This document shows positions 17,228 to 26,278 of a stretch of 64,000 nucleotides of DNA, piece after piece (positions within the stretch are counted from its first letter, which is position 1; each line of letters opens with the position of its first letter). Origin of the DNA: Roseococcus suduntuyensis (lineage in GTDB: Bacteria > Pseudomonadota > Alphaproteobacteria > Acetobacterales > Acetobacteraceae); contig NZ_JACIDJ010000008.1 in the NCBI RefSeq assembly GCF_014196305.1, positions 103,859 through 167,858 of the forward strand, in the 5' to 3' direction. Under the pieces are notes generated by a model, which was given only the letters and a program-made list of their open reading frames with translations, was not told where the DNA came from and ran no database searches. The translations under genes were made by a program, and so were the position numbers.

Positions 17228-18238
17228 ATGAACCGCCGCCAGATCATGCTGTCCGGCCTCGCCGCCGGCCTGCCCCTCGCCGCGCCCGCCCTCGGCCAGG
17301 CCGCGCGCGCCGTCTGCTACAACTGCCCGCCCGAATGGGCCGATTGGGGCGGCATGCTGCGCCTGCTGCAATCCCGCGCCGGCCTCACCGTGCCGCCGGA
17401 CAACAAGAATTCCGGCCAGTCGCTGGCCGCGCTGCTGGCCGAGCGCGCGCGCCCGGTGGCCGATGTCGTCTATCTGGGTGGCCAGGTCGGCCCCCAGGCG
17501 CGCGAGGCGGGCGTGCTGGCCCCCTACAAGCCCGAGCGCTTCGACCGCATCCCGGCCGGCCTGAAGGATGAGGACGGCTACTGGTTCACCATCCACTCGG
17601 GCACGCTGGGCCTCTTCGTGAACACCCGCGCGCTGGGCAACAAGCCCGTGCCGCAGAGTTGGCGCGACCTGCTGAACCCCACCTATCGCGGCATGGTGGG
17701 TTATTTGAACCCGACCTCGGCCGCGGTGGGCCAGGTGGGCGTGGTGGCGGTGAACCTCGCCCTCGGAGGCACCTACGAGAATTTCGACCCGGCGATGGAT
17801 TTCTTCCGCCGCCTGCGCGCCAACCAGCCCATCGTCCCCATGCAGACGGCCTATGCGCGCGTGCTCTCGGGCGAGATCCCCATCCTGTTCGACTACGACT
17901 TCAACGCCTATCGCGCGCAATACAGCGACGGCGCGCCCACACGCTTCGTCATCCCCGCCGAGGGCACGCAGACCCTGCCCTATGTCATGGGCCTGGTGGC
18001 CAACGGCCCCAACCCCGACAATGGCAAGCGCATGCTGGACTTCCTGCTCTCCGACGAGGGCCAGCGCCATTGGGCCGGCGCCTTCCTGCGCCCTGTCTTC
18101 CCCGAGCTGATGCCCGAGCAGGCCGCCGCCCGCTTCCTCCCGGCGGAGGACTATGCCCGCGCCACGCCGCTTGACGTGCGCCGCCTGGCGGGCGCGGTGC
18201 GGATGCTCTCCGACCGCTACCAGCGCGAGGTCGGCTGA
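17228..18238 (+). CDS. ABC importer solute-binding protein (Fe3+/aminoethylphosphonate/polyamine type)
   Basis: Periplasmic protein of 336 residues with a signal peptide ending near ALGQA and the layout of the FbpA/PhnS/PotD binding-protein group: NKNSGQSLAALLAERARP (ligand-lobe helix), then a GTLGLFVNTRALG hinge. FbpA-type tyrosine iron ligands are not obvious, which argues against iron. It starts the second importer of the operon and its stop shares a base with the next ATG (TGATG). The phosphodiesterase just before it suggests a phosphonate or phosphate ester ligand. Confidence 0.85.
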   Translation: MNRRQIMLSGLAAGLPLAAPALGQAARAVCYNCPPEWADWGGMLRLLQSRAGLTVPPDNKNSGQSLAALLAERARPVADVVYLGGQVGPQAREAGVLAPYKPERFDRIPAGLKDEDGYWFTIHSGTLGLFVNTRALGNKPVPQSWRDLLNPTYRGMVGYLNPTSAAVGQVGVVAVNLALGGTYENFDPAMDFFRRLRANQPIVPMQTAYARVLSGEIPILFDYDFNAYRAQYSDGAPTRFVIPAEGTQTLPYVMGLVANGPNPDNGKRMLDFLLSDEGQRHWAGAFLRPVFPELMPEQAAARFLPAEDYARATPLDVRRLAGAVRMLSDRYQREVG

Positions 18239-19029
18239 TGTCGGACCGCCTGCGCGCGGCGCTGCTCATCGCGCCCGCGCTGGCGGTCTTCGGGGCCTTC
18301 TTCCTCATCCCGCTCGGGCAGCTCGCGGTCGCGGGCGGCGCGGGCGGCTACACCACCATCCTGACCGAACCGCGTTACTTGCGCAGCCTCGGCGTCACGC
18401 TGCTGGTGGCGGCGCTGACCACGGCCATCACGCTGGGCATTGCGACGGCGGTGGGCCTCTTCCTGGCACGGAACCGCTTTCCCGGGCGCGGCACGCTGCT
18501 GGCGCTGCTGACCCTGCCGCTGGCCTTTCCGGGTGTGGTGGTGGGTTATCTCGTCATCATGCTGGCGGGGCGGCAGGGGCTGGTCTCGGAGATCTCCATG
18601 GCCTTGGGCGGGGAACGCATCGTCTTCGCCTATTCACTCGCGGGGCTGCTGCTGGGCTATGTGTATTTCTCCATCCCGCGCACGCTGCTGACGGTCATCG
18701 CGGCGGCCGAGAAGCTCGACCCTCGGCTCGAGGAGGCTGCGCGATCGCTCGGTGCCTCGCCGCTCGGCGTGCTGCGCGACGTGCTGCTGCCGGGCCTCTC
18801 GCCCGCGTTGACGGCGGCCGGCGCCATCTGCTTCGCGACCGCGACGGGCGCCTTCGGTACGGCCTTTGCGCTGGCCTCGCGCATCGATGTGCTGCCCATG
18901 GTGATCTACACGGAGTTCACATTGCAGGCGAACCTCGCGGTCGCGGCCGCGCTGTCCTTCCTGCTGGGGCTGGCCACCTGGGCGGTGCTGGCGCTGGCCC
19001 GCGGCGCCAGCGGGGGTGCCGCCGGATGA
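18238..19029 (+). CDS. ABC importer permease (PotB/PhnU-like)
   Basis: Inner-membrane permease of 263 residues with six helices and an EAA-type loop ([19 protein letters not shown], about 163-181). It starts one base into the stop of the binding protein. It pairs with the permease at 19026 rather than being a fused FbpB-type permease, which favours the polyamine/phosphonate group over the iron group. Confidence 0.88.
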   Translation: MSDRLRAALLIAPALAVFGAFFLIPLGQLAVAGGAGGYTTILTEPRYLRSLGVTLLVAALTTAITLGIATAVGLFLARNRFPGRGTLLALLTLPLAFPGVVVGYLVIMLAGRQGLVSEISMALGGERIVFAYSLAGLLLGYVYFSIPRTLLTVIAAAEKLDPRLEEAARSLGASPLGVLRDVLLPGLSPALTAAGAICFATATGAFGTAFALASRIDVLPMVIYTEFTLQANLAVAAALSFLLGLATWAVLALARGASGGAAG

Positions 19030-19823
19030 GCCGCGGAATGGGCTTCTGGACCGGGCTGGGCTTCACGCTGCTGATCTCGGCCTTCCTCATCCTGCCCGTG
19101 CTGGTCTCCGTGTTGCCGGGCATCACGGCCAACCAGTTCGAGGGGCTTTCCAGCGGCCTCACCACGCGCTGGCTGCGCGAGGTCTGGGCCAATTACGGCG
19201 GCACCGTGCTGCTCTCGCTGCAGATCGCGCTCTCCACACTGGTGATCACGCTGCTGGTCGGCGTGCCGGCGGCCTATGTGCTGGCGCGCCATGCCGGCGT
19301 CACGGCGCGGCTGGTGGAAGAGGCGCTGGTCATGCCCGTGGCCGTGCCCGGTATCGCCACCGCGCTGGGCCTGATCCTCGCCTATGGCGCGGTGGGCGAT
19401 CTGCGTGCGTCCTGGCTGTTCATCCTGGTGGGGCATGTCGTCTTCTGCCTGCCCTTCATGGTGCGCGCCGTGCTGGCCGTGCTGCTCTCCATGGACCTGA
19501 AGGGGCTGGAGGAGGCCGCGCGCGCGTGCGGCGCCTCCTGGCCGCAGCGCTTCCTGGGCGTGATCCTCCCCAACATCGCGGGCGGCATGCTGGCGGGCAG
19601 CCTGATGGTGGTCACTCTCTCGCTTGGCGAATTCAACATGACGCTGCTGCTGCACACCCCCTTCACCCGCACCCTGCCGGTGGGCCTGGCCGATGCCTAC
19701 ACCGCGCTGCGCACCGAGATGGCCTCGGCTTACACGCTGATCTTCTTCGTGCTGATCGTGCCGCTGCTGAGCGCCATGCAATGGGCCGCAGGCCGCGCGG
19801 ACCGCGTGGGAGCGGTGCGATGA
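19026..19823 (+). CDS. ABC importer permease (PotC/PhnV-like)
   Basis: Second permease of 265 residues with six helices; the EAA loop reads [20 protein letters not shown] (about 161-180). The ATG at 19026 overlaps the previous stop (ATGA), and its own stop overlaps the ATPase start (ATGA), so the second importer is a fully coupled unit. Confidence 0.88.
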   Translation: MSRGMGFWTGLGFTLLISAFLILPVLVSVLPGITANQFEGLSSGLTTRWLREVWANYGGTVLLSLQIALSTLVITLLVGVPAAYVLARHAGVTARLVEEALVMPVAVPGIATALGLILAYGAVGDLRASWLFILVGHVVFCLPFMVRAVLAVLLSMDLKGLEEAARACGASWPQRFLGVILPNIAGGMLAGSLMVVTLSLGEFNMTLLLHTPFTRTLPVGLADAYTALRTEMASAYTLIFFVLIVPLLSAMQWAAGRADRVGAVR

Positions 19824-20755
19824 GCGTCGCCATCAAGCTGCGTGGCTGCGGCAAGACCTGGCCCGGCGGCACGGTGGCGCTGCACCCGCTCGACCTCGAC
19901 ATCGCGGCCGGCGAGACGCTGGTGCTGCTGGGGCCCTCGGGTTGCGGCAAGACCACGCTGCTGCGCCTCATCGCCGGCCTCGAATTGCCCGATGCCGGCG
20001 GCCAGGTGCTGTTCGACGGCGAAGACGTGACGCGCCTGCCCATCGAGCGCCGCAACGTCGGCATGGTGTTCCAGTCCTACGCGCTGTTTCCCAACATGGA
20101 TGTGGCCGGAAACATCGGCTACGGGCTGCGCGTGCGCGGCATCCCCCGCGCCGAGGTCGCGCGCCGCGTGGACGAGATGCTGGAGATGACGCGCCTCACC
20201 GAATTCGCGCGGCGGCGGGTGGATGCGCTCTCCGGCGGGCAGCGCCAGCGCGTGGCCCTTGCACGGGCGATCGCGCCGCGCCCCCGCGTGCTGCTGCTGG
20301 ACGAACCGCTCTCCGCGCTCGACGCCAGGCTGCGCGAGGAGTTGCGCCAGGAGATCGATGCGCTGCTGCGGTCCTTGGGCATCACCGCCATCTACGTCAC
20401 CCATGACCAGGCCGAGGCGATGGCGCTCAGCGACCGCATCTGCGCGATGGAGCGCGGGCGCATCGCGCAGATCGGCACGGGGCGTGACCTCTACCACCGC
20501 CCCGCCAATGACTTCGTGGCCGGCTTCGTGGGCGACACCAATCGGCTTGGCGAGGAACTGGTGCGTCCCGAACAACTGGCCCTGCACCCCAGCGCGGAGG
20601 GCGAATGGACGGTGCAGCGCGCCACCTTCCTCGGCCCCTTCGTGCGGGTGAAGCTACGCGACGCGGCGGGCCGGGAGCTGATGGTGGACATGCCCGATCT
20701 GGCGACCCCCGCACCGGGCGCGCGCGTGGAGGTGCGGCGGCGCGGGCCGGCCTGA
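19820..20755 (+). CDS. ABC importer ATPase (PotA/FbpC/PhnT-like)
   Basis: ATPase of 311 residues with Walker [10 protein letters not shown] (about 38-46), signature LSGGQRQRV, Walker B LLLDEP and H-loop YVTHDQAE. The C-terminal TOBE region is short, which explains a length below the usual 350 of PotA-type ATPases. It ends the nine-gene operon and faces the convergent DUF190 gene across 29 bases. Confidence 0.9.
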   Translation: MSVAIKLRGCGKTWPGGTVALHPLDLDIAAGETLVLLGPSGCGKTTLLRLIAGLELPDAGGQVLFDGEDVTRLPIERRNVGMVFQSYALFPNMDVAGNIGYGLRVRGIPRAEVARRVDEMLEMTRLTEFARRRVDALSGGQRQRVALARAIAPRPRVLLLDEPLSALDARLREELRQEIDALLRSLGITAIYVTHDQAEAMALSDRICAMERGRIAQIGTGRDLYHRPANDFVAGFVGDTNRLGEELVRPEQLALHPSAEGEWTVQRATFLGPFVRVKLRDAAGRELMVDMPDLATPAPGARVEVRRRGPA

Positions 20756-20766
20756 GCAGTCGGTGC

Positions 20767-20783
20767 CGGCTTTCGAGAAGCCG
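20767..20783. terminator. Hairpin between convergent operons
   Basis: CGGCTT (20767-20772) pairs with AAGCCG (20778-20783) around TCGAG, in the 29-base gap between the ABC ATPase stop and the DUF190 stop. It could serve as a bidirectional terminator; the stem is short and no long T-run is present. Confidence 0.4.
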
Positions 20784-20784
20784 A

Positions 20785-21132
20785 TCAGTCCAGCCCGGCC
20801 TCATGCCCGTAGCGCACCACCCGCACCGTTTCCAGCGTCACCAGCGCGCCACCGAGCATGGGTTGCAGCGCCTCGACCAGCGCCTCGATCCTGGCCTCGT
20901 CATCCACCAGCTCGATCACCAGCGGCAGGTCCGCGGACAGGCGCAGGATCTTGGAGCTGTGCAGCCGGCTCGATCGCCCATAGCCCATCGGGCCGCGCAG
21001 CATGGTCGCGCCCGCAAGGCCCATCTCCCGCGCCTTGAGCACGATCGCCTCGTGCAGCGGGCCGCCCTGGTATTCGTCGCTCTCGCCGATGAAGACGCGC
21101 AGCAGACTGGCGGTGGTGGTGTTGATGACCAT
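20785..21132 (-). CDS. DUF190 family protein associated with CrcB
   Basis: Small soluble protein of 115 residues with a PII-like ferredoxin fold expected for DUF190. The family pattern is visible in LLRVFIGESDEYQGGPLHEAIV near the start, the LRGPMGYG turn, and the DLPLVIELVDDEARI strand-helix. DUF190 genes commonly lie beside crcB, and here the ATG follows the crcB stop after two bases. I chose the ATG at 21132 rather than an upstream start that would overlap crcB. Its biochemical role is not established; regulation of fluoride export is plausible. Confidence 0.85.
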   Translation of the reverse strand: MVINTTTASLLRVFIGESDEYQGGPLHEAIVLKAREMGLAGATMLRGPMGYGRSSRLHSSKILRLSADLPLVIELVDDEARIEALVEALQPMLGGALVTLETVRVVRYGHEAGLD

Positions 21133-21134
21133 GG

Positions 21135-21545
21135 TCAGCTTCCTCGAAGGCGGTTCATGCGTTGGCCCAGGCGGTCGCCGAGCCAGGCGCCGGCCAGCCA
21201 TGTCGCGGCGGAGATGCCCACATACCCCAGCGCGAGCGCCCATTGCCCGGCATCGAGCAGCCGGATGCTCTCCAGGCTGAAGACCGAGAAGGTGGTGAAG
21301 CCGCCGCAGAACCCCGCCATCACGCCCTGGCGCAGGGCGGGTGTCACGAAGAGGCGGCCATCGGGACCTGTCAGCGCGGCGTAGAGGCCGATCAGGAAGG
21401 AACCCGCGACGTTCACGCCCAGCGTGCCGAAGGGAAAGGCCGGCCCCAGCAGCGCGATGCCGGCCAGGGCGCAGAGATAGCGCGCCACCGAACCCAGCGC
21501 GCCGCCCAGCGCGATGGCAAGATAGAGGCGGGGGCCCGGTGCCAT
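21135..21545 (-). CDS. crcB: Fluoride exporter CrcB (Fluc), first paralogue
   Basis: Membrane protein of 136 residues with four hydrophobic helices and the Fluc channel motifs GTLGVNVAGSFLIG (about 42-55) and GFCGGFTTFSVFSLE (about 82-96). Fluc channels are dual-topology dimers that expel fluoride. The complete TTFS motif and the GGALGSVARY start make this the more canonical of the two copies. It lies between the second crcB and DUF190 in one transcript. Confidence 0.93.
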   Translation of the reverse strand: MAPGPRLYLAIALGGALGSVARYLCALAGIALLGPAFPFGTLGVNVAGSFLIGLYAALTGPDGRLFVTPALRQGVMAGFCGGFTTFSVFSLESIRLLDAGQWALALGYVGISAATWLAGAWLGDRLGQRMNRLRGS

Positions 21546-21549
21546 CCTC

Positions 21550-21942
21550 TCACCCCCCGAACAGGTTCAGCCCGGCGTGGTGGCCGCCCAGGGCGGCGGC
21601 CAGGCACAGGCCTAGCGAGGCCATGACGTTCCACGCCGCCCGCCCGCCCTGGCCGGCGCGCGCCAGCGCCAGCGTCTGCAGGCTGAAGGAGGAGACGGTG
21701 GTGTAGCTGCCCAGGGTGCCGACCACGAGCAGCAGCCAGGTTTCGCGCCAGCCCTCGACGATGCCCTCCGGGACCAGGAAGGCGGCGGCGAGCAGGCCGA
21801 TCACCGCCGCCCCGGTCACATTCACCACGAGCGTGCCCCAGGGGAAGGTCTCGCCCACGCTGCGGGCGATGACGCCGGAGAGCCAGAAGCGCGCGCAGGC
21901 CCCGAGCGCACCACCCAGGGCGATGAGGAGGAGGTCCATCAT
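21550..21942 (-). CDS. crcB: Fluoride exporter CrcB (Fluc), second diverged paralogue
   Basis: Membrane protein of 130 residues, clearly the same family (GGALGACARFWLSG, GTLVVNVTGAAVIG), but the polar-track motif reads GTLGSYTTVSSFSLQ instead of TTFSxFSxE. Tandem crcB pairs often form obligate heterodimers with one copy per orientation, which fits this divergence. The start is ATG at 21942, or the adjoining ATG at 21939. I looked for a fluoride riboswitch upstream (21943-21997) and did not recognise one. Confidence 0.9.
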   Translation of the reverse strand: MMDLLLIALGGALGACARFWLSGVIARSVGETFPWGTLVVNVTGAAVIGLLAAAFLVPEGIVEGWRETWLLLVVGTLGSYTTVSSFSLQTLALARAGQGGRAAWNVMASLGLCLAAALGGHHAGLNLFGG

Positions 21943-21997
21943 CCCGCCCTCATAGACCGCCCTCGCGCGCGTCGCATGGGGGGCCGGGGCCCGCATC

Positions 21998-22858
21998 TCA
22001 ACGCGCGCGCGCCAGCACCTTCCGCGCGCGGTCCACCACCGGCAGGTCGATCATCTGCCCCTCGAAGGCGACGGCGCCCTTGCCTTCCGCGATCGCGGTG
22101 TCGAAGGCCGCGATCAGGCGCCGCGCGCGGTCCACCTCGGCCGGCGAGGGACCGTATTCCTCGTTGATCGGCGCCACCTGCGAGGGGTGGATGCAGGCCG
22201 CGCAGCCGAAGCCCAGCCGGCGCGAACGACGCAGCGAGGCGCGATAGGCGTCGAGGTCCGAGAAATCCGCGAAGGCGCCGACCGAGCCCATGGGCAGCAC
22301 CCCCGCCGCCCGCGCCGCCGCCACGACCTGCATGCCGAAGGCGTAGAGCGCATCGGCACCCGGTTCCGCCTCCAGCTCGGTGCAAAGGTCCTCGGCGCCG
22401 ACGCCGATCGCCGCCACGCGCGGGCTGGCGCGCGCGATCTCGGGCAGCAGCGGCAATGATTCCGCCGTCTCCACCACCGGGATCAGGCGGGTGTGGCCTA
22501 GCGTCAGGCCCTGCGCCGCCTCGCGCGCCGCCACCACCTCTTCCAGCAGGCGCAGATGCTCGGGGCCCATCGCCTTGGGCAGCATCAGTGCCGTGACCTC
22601 AGGCATCACGGCGGCCGCGATGTCGGGGATGGCAAGTTCCAGCGGGCGGTTGATCCGCACGCAGACCTCCACGCCGCCGCCGCGCACCTGACGCGCGGCT
22701 GCCGGCAGGGCGGCGCGGGCCGAGTCCTTGCCGTTGGGCGGGATGCTGTCCTCGAGATCGAGGATGATCACATCCGCGCCGCGGGTGTGCGCGCGGGCCA
22801 CGAACTTCTCCGCCGTGACGGGCACGAACAGAAGGGAACGCCAGTTGGGGGCGGGCAT
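21998..22858 (-). CDS. CitE-like CoA ester lyase (citramalyl-CoA/malyl-CoA lyase family)
   Basis: TIM-barrel protein of 286 residues of the HpcH/CitE family. The motifs RSLLFVPV at the start, IILDLEDSIP (31-40), VRINRP, PVVETAESL and GAEDL with acidic magnesium ligands are all present. These lyases cleave beta-hydroxyacyl-CoA such as citramalyl-CoA to pyruvate and acetyl-CoA, or malyl-CoA to glyoxylate and acetyl-CoA. It is last in an operon with two CoA transferases and a mesaconyl/itaconyl-CoA-type hydratase, so citramalyl-CoA is the favoured substrate. ATG 22858 shares one base with the preceding stop; a GTG at 22861 is also possible. Confidence 0.87.
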   Translation of the reverse strand: MPAPNWRSLLFVPVTAEKFVARAHTRGADVIILDLEDSIPPNGKDSARAALPAAARQVRGGGVEVCVRINRPLELAIPDIAAAVMPEVTALMLPKAMGPEHLRLLEEVVAAREAAQGLTLGHTRLIPVVETAESLPLLPEIARASPRVAAIGVGAEDLCTELEAEPGADALYAFGMQVVAAARAAGVLPMGSVGAFADFSDLDAYRASLRRSRRLGFGCAACIHPSQVAPINEEYGPSPAEVDRARRLIAAFDTAIAEGKGAVAFEGQMIDLPVVDRARKVLARAR

Positions 22859-24060
22859 CACGCGCCCTCAGCGAAGGCGGCGCCGGTCTTCATCATGGTC
22901 GCGATGCTCTCCTCGTCATGGCCCAGTTCGCGCAGGATGTCGGCCGTGTCGCGGCCGAGGCGCGGGGCGGGGATGGTCTCCTCGCGCATGCCGCCGCTGA
23001 AGCGGTTGGGCGTGCGCGCGCGGCGGATGCGGCCCTCGGTCGGGTGGTCGTCCTGCTCCCAGAAGCCGACCTCGGCAAGGTGCGGGTCCTCCAGCAAGTC
23101 TTCCAGCCGGTTGTAGCGGGCGGCGGGCACGTCGGCGGCGGCGAAGATGTCGAGCCACTCGGCCGTGGTCTTCTCGCGCAGCGCCTCGGCGCGCAGTTCG
23201 AAGAAGGCGGCGGCGTTCTCGCTGCGCGCCTTGGGGGTGTTGAAGCGCGGGTCCTCGCGCAACTCCGGCCGGCCGATGGCGGCGAAGAAGGCGAAGGCCT
23301 GGCGGTTGTCGTTGGGGTGCGCGGTGATGAAGCCGTCCTTCGTCGGCAGCGGGCGGTAATAGGGGCTGAGCAGGCGTTCGTCGCCCGCTGGGCCGAGTGG
23401 CGGCTCGAAGGTGGCCGCGCCCAGATGCTCGCTGGCGACGAAGCTCGCCATGTTCTCGAACATGGGCACCTCGATGGCCTCGCCCAGGCCCGTGCGCTCG
23501 CGGCGATACAGCGCGAAGCCCACGCATTGCGCGGCGATCAGGCCCGCGATGTGGTCGGTCATCACCATGGGCACGAAGCGAGGCTCGCCCGTGGAACGCT
23601 CGAAGGCGCCCGCCACGCCGGAAAGCGACTGGATCACGGGGTCATAGGCCGGCCGGTTGAAATAGGGGCCGCCGCGCCCGAAGGCCTGGATGGAGCAATG
23701 GATCAGCCGCGGGTTCAGCGCCGAGAGCGTGGCGAAATCCAACCCCGCGCGCTCCAGTCCCGCCGGGCGCACATTGGTCACGAAGACATCGGCCCGCGCC
23801 AGCAAGGCGCGCAGCGCGGCGGCTCCTTCCGGCTGCTTGATGTCGAGGCCGATGCTGCGCTTGTTGCGGTTGAAGTTGATGAACTTGCCGCTCATGGCCG
23901 GCGAGCGGCTGCCGGCGGCGAGGTAGCGCAGGATGTCGCCGCCCGGCGCCTCCACCTTGATCACCTCGGCGCCCTGGTCGGCCAGGGTGCGCGTGGCGAT
24001 GGGCCCGACGACCACGGTGGTCAGGTCCACCACCCGCACGCCGTCGAGCGGCCCGCTCAT
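22858..24060 (-). CDS. CaiB/BaiF (family III) CoA transferase, second of the operon
   Basis: Protein of 400 residues of the family III CoA transferases. The N-terminal LDGVRVVDLT, GAEVIKVEAPGGD (31-43) and the catalytic Asp169 (MVMTDHIAG) are clear. It moves CoA from a donor such as succinyl-CoA to a carboxylic acid. Its ATG overlaps the hydratase stop (ATGA), and the CitE-like lyase follows immediately, so the activated acid is most likely a C5 dicarboxylate such as mesaconate, itaconate or citramalate. The precise acid is inferred from neighbours. Confidence 0.88.
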   Translation of the reverse strand: MSGPLDGVRVVDLTTVVVGPIATRTLADQGAEVIKVEAPGGDILRYLAAGSRSPAMSGKFINFNRNKRSIGLDIKQPEGAAALRALLARADVFVTNVRPAGLERAGLDFATLSALNPRLIHCSIQAFGRGGPYFNRPAYDPVIQSLSGVAGAFERSTGEPRFVPMVMTDHIAGLIAAQCVGFALYRRERTGLGEAIEVPMFENMASFVASEHLGAATFEPPLGPAGDERLLSPYYRPLPTKDGFITAHPNDNRQAFAFFAAIGRPELREDPRFNTPKARSENAAAFFELRAEALREKTTAEWLDIFAAADVPAARYNRLEDLLEDPHLAEVGFWEQDDHPTEGRIRRARTPNRFSGGMREETIPAPRLGRDTADILRELGHDEESIATMMKTGAAFAEGA

Positions 24061-24932
24061 GCGAATTGCAGTTCCATCTGGGCGCAGAGGGCGCCGCCCT
24101 GGTCCGCGACCCAGGCCGACATGGCGTCGTTTGCCACCGCGCCACCCGCCAGCGTCACGGTGTCGCCCACCGAGATGGGGCGCGTCAGCCGCGCGGTGAA
24201 GGCGGACAGCCGCCGCCCTCCGGCTTGCGCCATGGCGGCATCCAGCAGCAACTGCATGGTCAGCCCGCCATTCTGCACCAGCGCGGGATAACCCTCGACC
24301 TCGCGCGCATAGTCCGCGTCGTAGTGGATGCGGTGCGCGTTCCAGGTGATGGCGGAGTAGCGGAAGACGAGCGTGCTCGGCAGGTGTTGCACCTGGCTCC
24401 AGGCGGCGTCGGTCGGCGCGGGCTGGCCGGCATTGACGGGTGAGGAGGTGCCCGGCGCCACCGCCTCGCGATACAGCGCGTCGAACTCGTCCACCGCCAC
24501 GGGCCGGTCGCCCACGGTGAAGGTGTGGCGCATGGTCAGCACGCAGATGGTGCCGGTGCGGGCCTGCTTGGGCTCGATCACGGCCACCTCGGCGCGCTTG
24601 GTCAGCACCTCGCCCACGCGAAAGCCGCCCTGCAACTGCACGCGCCGCCCCGCGCCCATGCGGCGGGGCAGGGGGATGGGCGGCAGCACCACGCCGGGCT
24701 CGGGGTGGCCATCGGCGCCGATGTCGCCCTGCCTGGCACTCTCGGCGCAAAACAGGCTGAACCAATGCGCCGGCACCTCCGCCCCGCGCGGGAAGGCGTT
24801 CGGGTCCATGTCCAGCATGGCGGCGATGCGGCGCATCACGGCCGGCGTCACGTCATCCTTGATGACCCAGCTGCGGCCGAGCCATTCCTCGCGAACCCGC
24901 GCCACGCGCGTGGCGAAATCCTCGCCGCTCAT
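24057..24932 (-). CDS. FAS1-like/MaoC-type acyl-CoA hydratase (mesaconyl- or itaconyl-CoA hydratase-like)
   Basis: Protein of 291 residues with two hot-dog halves: an N-terminal FAS1-like dehydratase part (about 12-150) and a C-terminal MaoC-like part carrying the hydratase motif NAHRIHYDADYA (198-209). This architecture is that of mesaconyl-C4-CoA hydratase and itaconyl-CoA hydratase, which add water to give citramalyl-CoA or a malyl-CoA homologue. It overlaps its neighbours on both sides by four bases. I chose ATG 24932; an earlier start would run into the MmgE/PrpD gene. Another unsaturated acyl-CoA substrate remains possible. Confidence 0.85.
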   Translation of the reverse strand: MSGEDFATRVARVREEWLGRSWVIKDDVTPAVMRRIAAMLDMDPNAFPRGAEVPAHWFSLFCAESARQGDIGADGHPEPGVVLPPIPLPRRMGAGRRVQLQGGFRVGEVLTKRAEVAVIEPKQARTGTICVLTMRHTFTVGDRPVAVDEFDALYREAVAPGTSSPVNAGQPAPTDAAWSQVQHLPSTLVFRYSAITWNAHRIHYDADYAREVEGYPALVQNGGLTMQLLLDAAMAQAGGRRLSAFTARLTRPISVGDTVTLAGGAVANDAMSAWVADQGGALCAQMELQFA

Positions 24933-26278
24933 ACGCGGCCACCGCCCAAGGTCGCGATGGCGGGCAGCGTCTCCAGCCGCGCGAGCTGGTCCAGCAGCGC
25001 GCCGCCGCCATTCCAGCCGCGGGTGCAATCGGCGAACTTGGCGTGCAATTCGGTCTCCTCCAGGGGGTTCTGCGCGGCACCGCGCGGGAAGCGGATTTCG
25101 CCGCTGTCCAGCACATCGCCGCGCGTGGTGTGCAGCAGCACGCGGTCCGTCTCGGCGAAAGCCGGTTCCAGCGGGCAGCGCGTGTCACGCGTGGTGATGC
25201 GCAGCTTGGGGAACAAAGCGCGCACCTCGGGCTGGGTCACGAAGCCATCCGTCAGTTCCGCGAGGCCCACGCGGCGCGCCATGACCGCCGAGGCCACGGC
25301 GAATTCCAGGCTGAACTTCGCCTCCAGCCCCGTGCGCGGCGCGTGGTTGCGCAGCATGGAGGCCTGGGTCACGCCGATATGGGCCTCGACCGCCGCCACA
25401 TCCGCCGCGCGCAAATCATGCCGCGCCACCAGCTCCAGCACGCCATCAATCGTGCGGTGGGTGGCGTAGCACATGGGGTAGCGCTTCACGTTCAGCCCGG
25501 TCTCACGGATGCGCAGCGCCTCGCCCAGCCGCGCCGGCGCGTCGCGGTCCACCCGGCCCTTGGGCGAGAGCGCGGCAAGGAAGCCCGCGTGATGCTCCAT
25601 GGCGTCGGACGAGGCGGTGAAGCCCCGCGCGGCCAGCCGCACCGCCTCGACCGCCGAGGCCGCCGCGCGGCCCGCATGGAGCGGCTTCGTCATGCTGCCG
25701 AAATTGGCGACGAGCCCACCGGCCAGGCTGCCCGCCAGCGCCACGGCCTGCGCGGCGCGCGAAGCATCCAGCCCGTGCAGCGCGGCCAGCGCGGCCGCGG
25801 CGCCCACCGTCCCGAAGACGGCGGTGGGGTGCCAGCCCTTCTCGTGCAGCGGGTCGGGCTCGCGCGCGATGAGCTCGGCCCAGACCTCGTAGCCCACCAG
25901 GTAGGCGGCCATGGCGCGCGCGCCGGAAGCACCGATGCGCTCGGCCTCAGCGAGGATGGCCGGCACCAGCACGGTGGAAGGGTGCCCGCCCAGCGCCACG
26001 TCGTCATAATCCAGCGCGTGCGCGGCCGTGCCGTTCACCAGCGCGGCATCGGCCGCATGGGCGCGCTCCGCCCCCAGCAGCACCGAGGCCTCGGCGGCGG
26101 TGGACCCGCGCTCGGCGAGCTGGGCGCGCAGCAGCGTGACCGCGGGCTCCTCGCGCCCCGCGACCATGGTGCCCAGCGTGTCAATGAAGGCGCCGCGCAA
26201 CAGTGGAAGCAGGTCATCCGGTGGCGCCTGTGGGGCGCTGGCGGCATAGGCGCCGATGGCCTGGGTCAGTCCGGTCAT
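24929..26278 (-). CDS. MmgE/PrpD family protein (methylcitrate dehydratase / cis-aconitate decarboxylase superfamily)
   Basis: Protein of 449 residues with the all-helical MmgE/PrpD N-terminal domain, including the AHALDYDD motif (about 86-93) and GWHPTAVFGT (about 146-155), and a C-terminal lid domain (YPMCYATHRTIDG at about 288-300). Known members dehydrate 2-methylcitrate or decarboxylate cis-aconitate to itaconate. The start ATG 26278 overlaps the upstream CoA-transferase stop. In an operon with itaconate/mesaconate-type CoA transferase, hydratase and lyase genes either activity could feed the pathway. Many MmgE/PrpD proteins have no known substrate, so function stays open. Confidence 0.83.
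   Translation of the reverse strand: MTGLTQAIGAYAASAPQAPPDDLLPLLRGAFIDTLGTMVAGREEPAVTLLRAQLAERGSTAAEASVLLGAERAHAADAALVNGTAAHALDYDDVALGGHPSTVLVPAILAEAERIGASGARAMAAYLVGYEVWAELIAREPDPLHEKGWHPTAVFGTVGAAAALAALHGLDASRAAQAVALAGSLAGGLVANFGSMTKPLHAGRAAASAVEAVRLAARGFTASSDAMEHHAGFLAALSPKGRVDRDAPARLGEALRIRETGLNVKRYPMCYATHRTIDGVLELVARHDLRAADVAAVEAHIGVTQASMLRNHAPRTGLEAKFSLEFAVASAVMARRVGLAELTDGFVTQPEVRALFPKLRITTRDTRCPLEPAFAETDRVLLHTTRGDVLDSGEIRFPRGAAQNPLEETELHAKFADCTRGWNGGGALLDQLARLETLPAIATLGGGRV

Noticed and set aside
21943..22010. Fluoride riboswitch upstream of crcB
   Set aside because: The expected conserved core and pseudoknot pattern could not be matched by eye; the sequence is mainly simple GC repeats.
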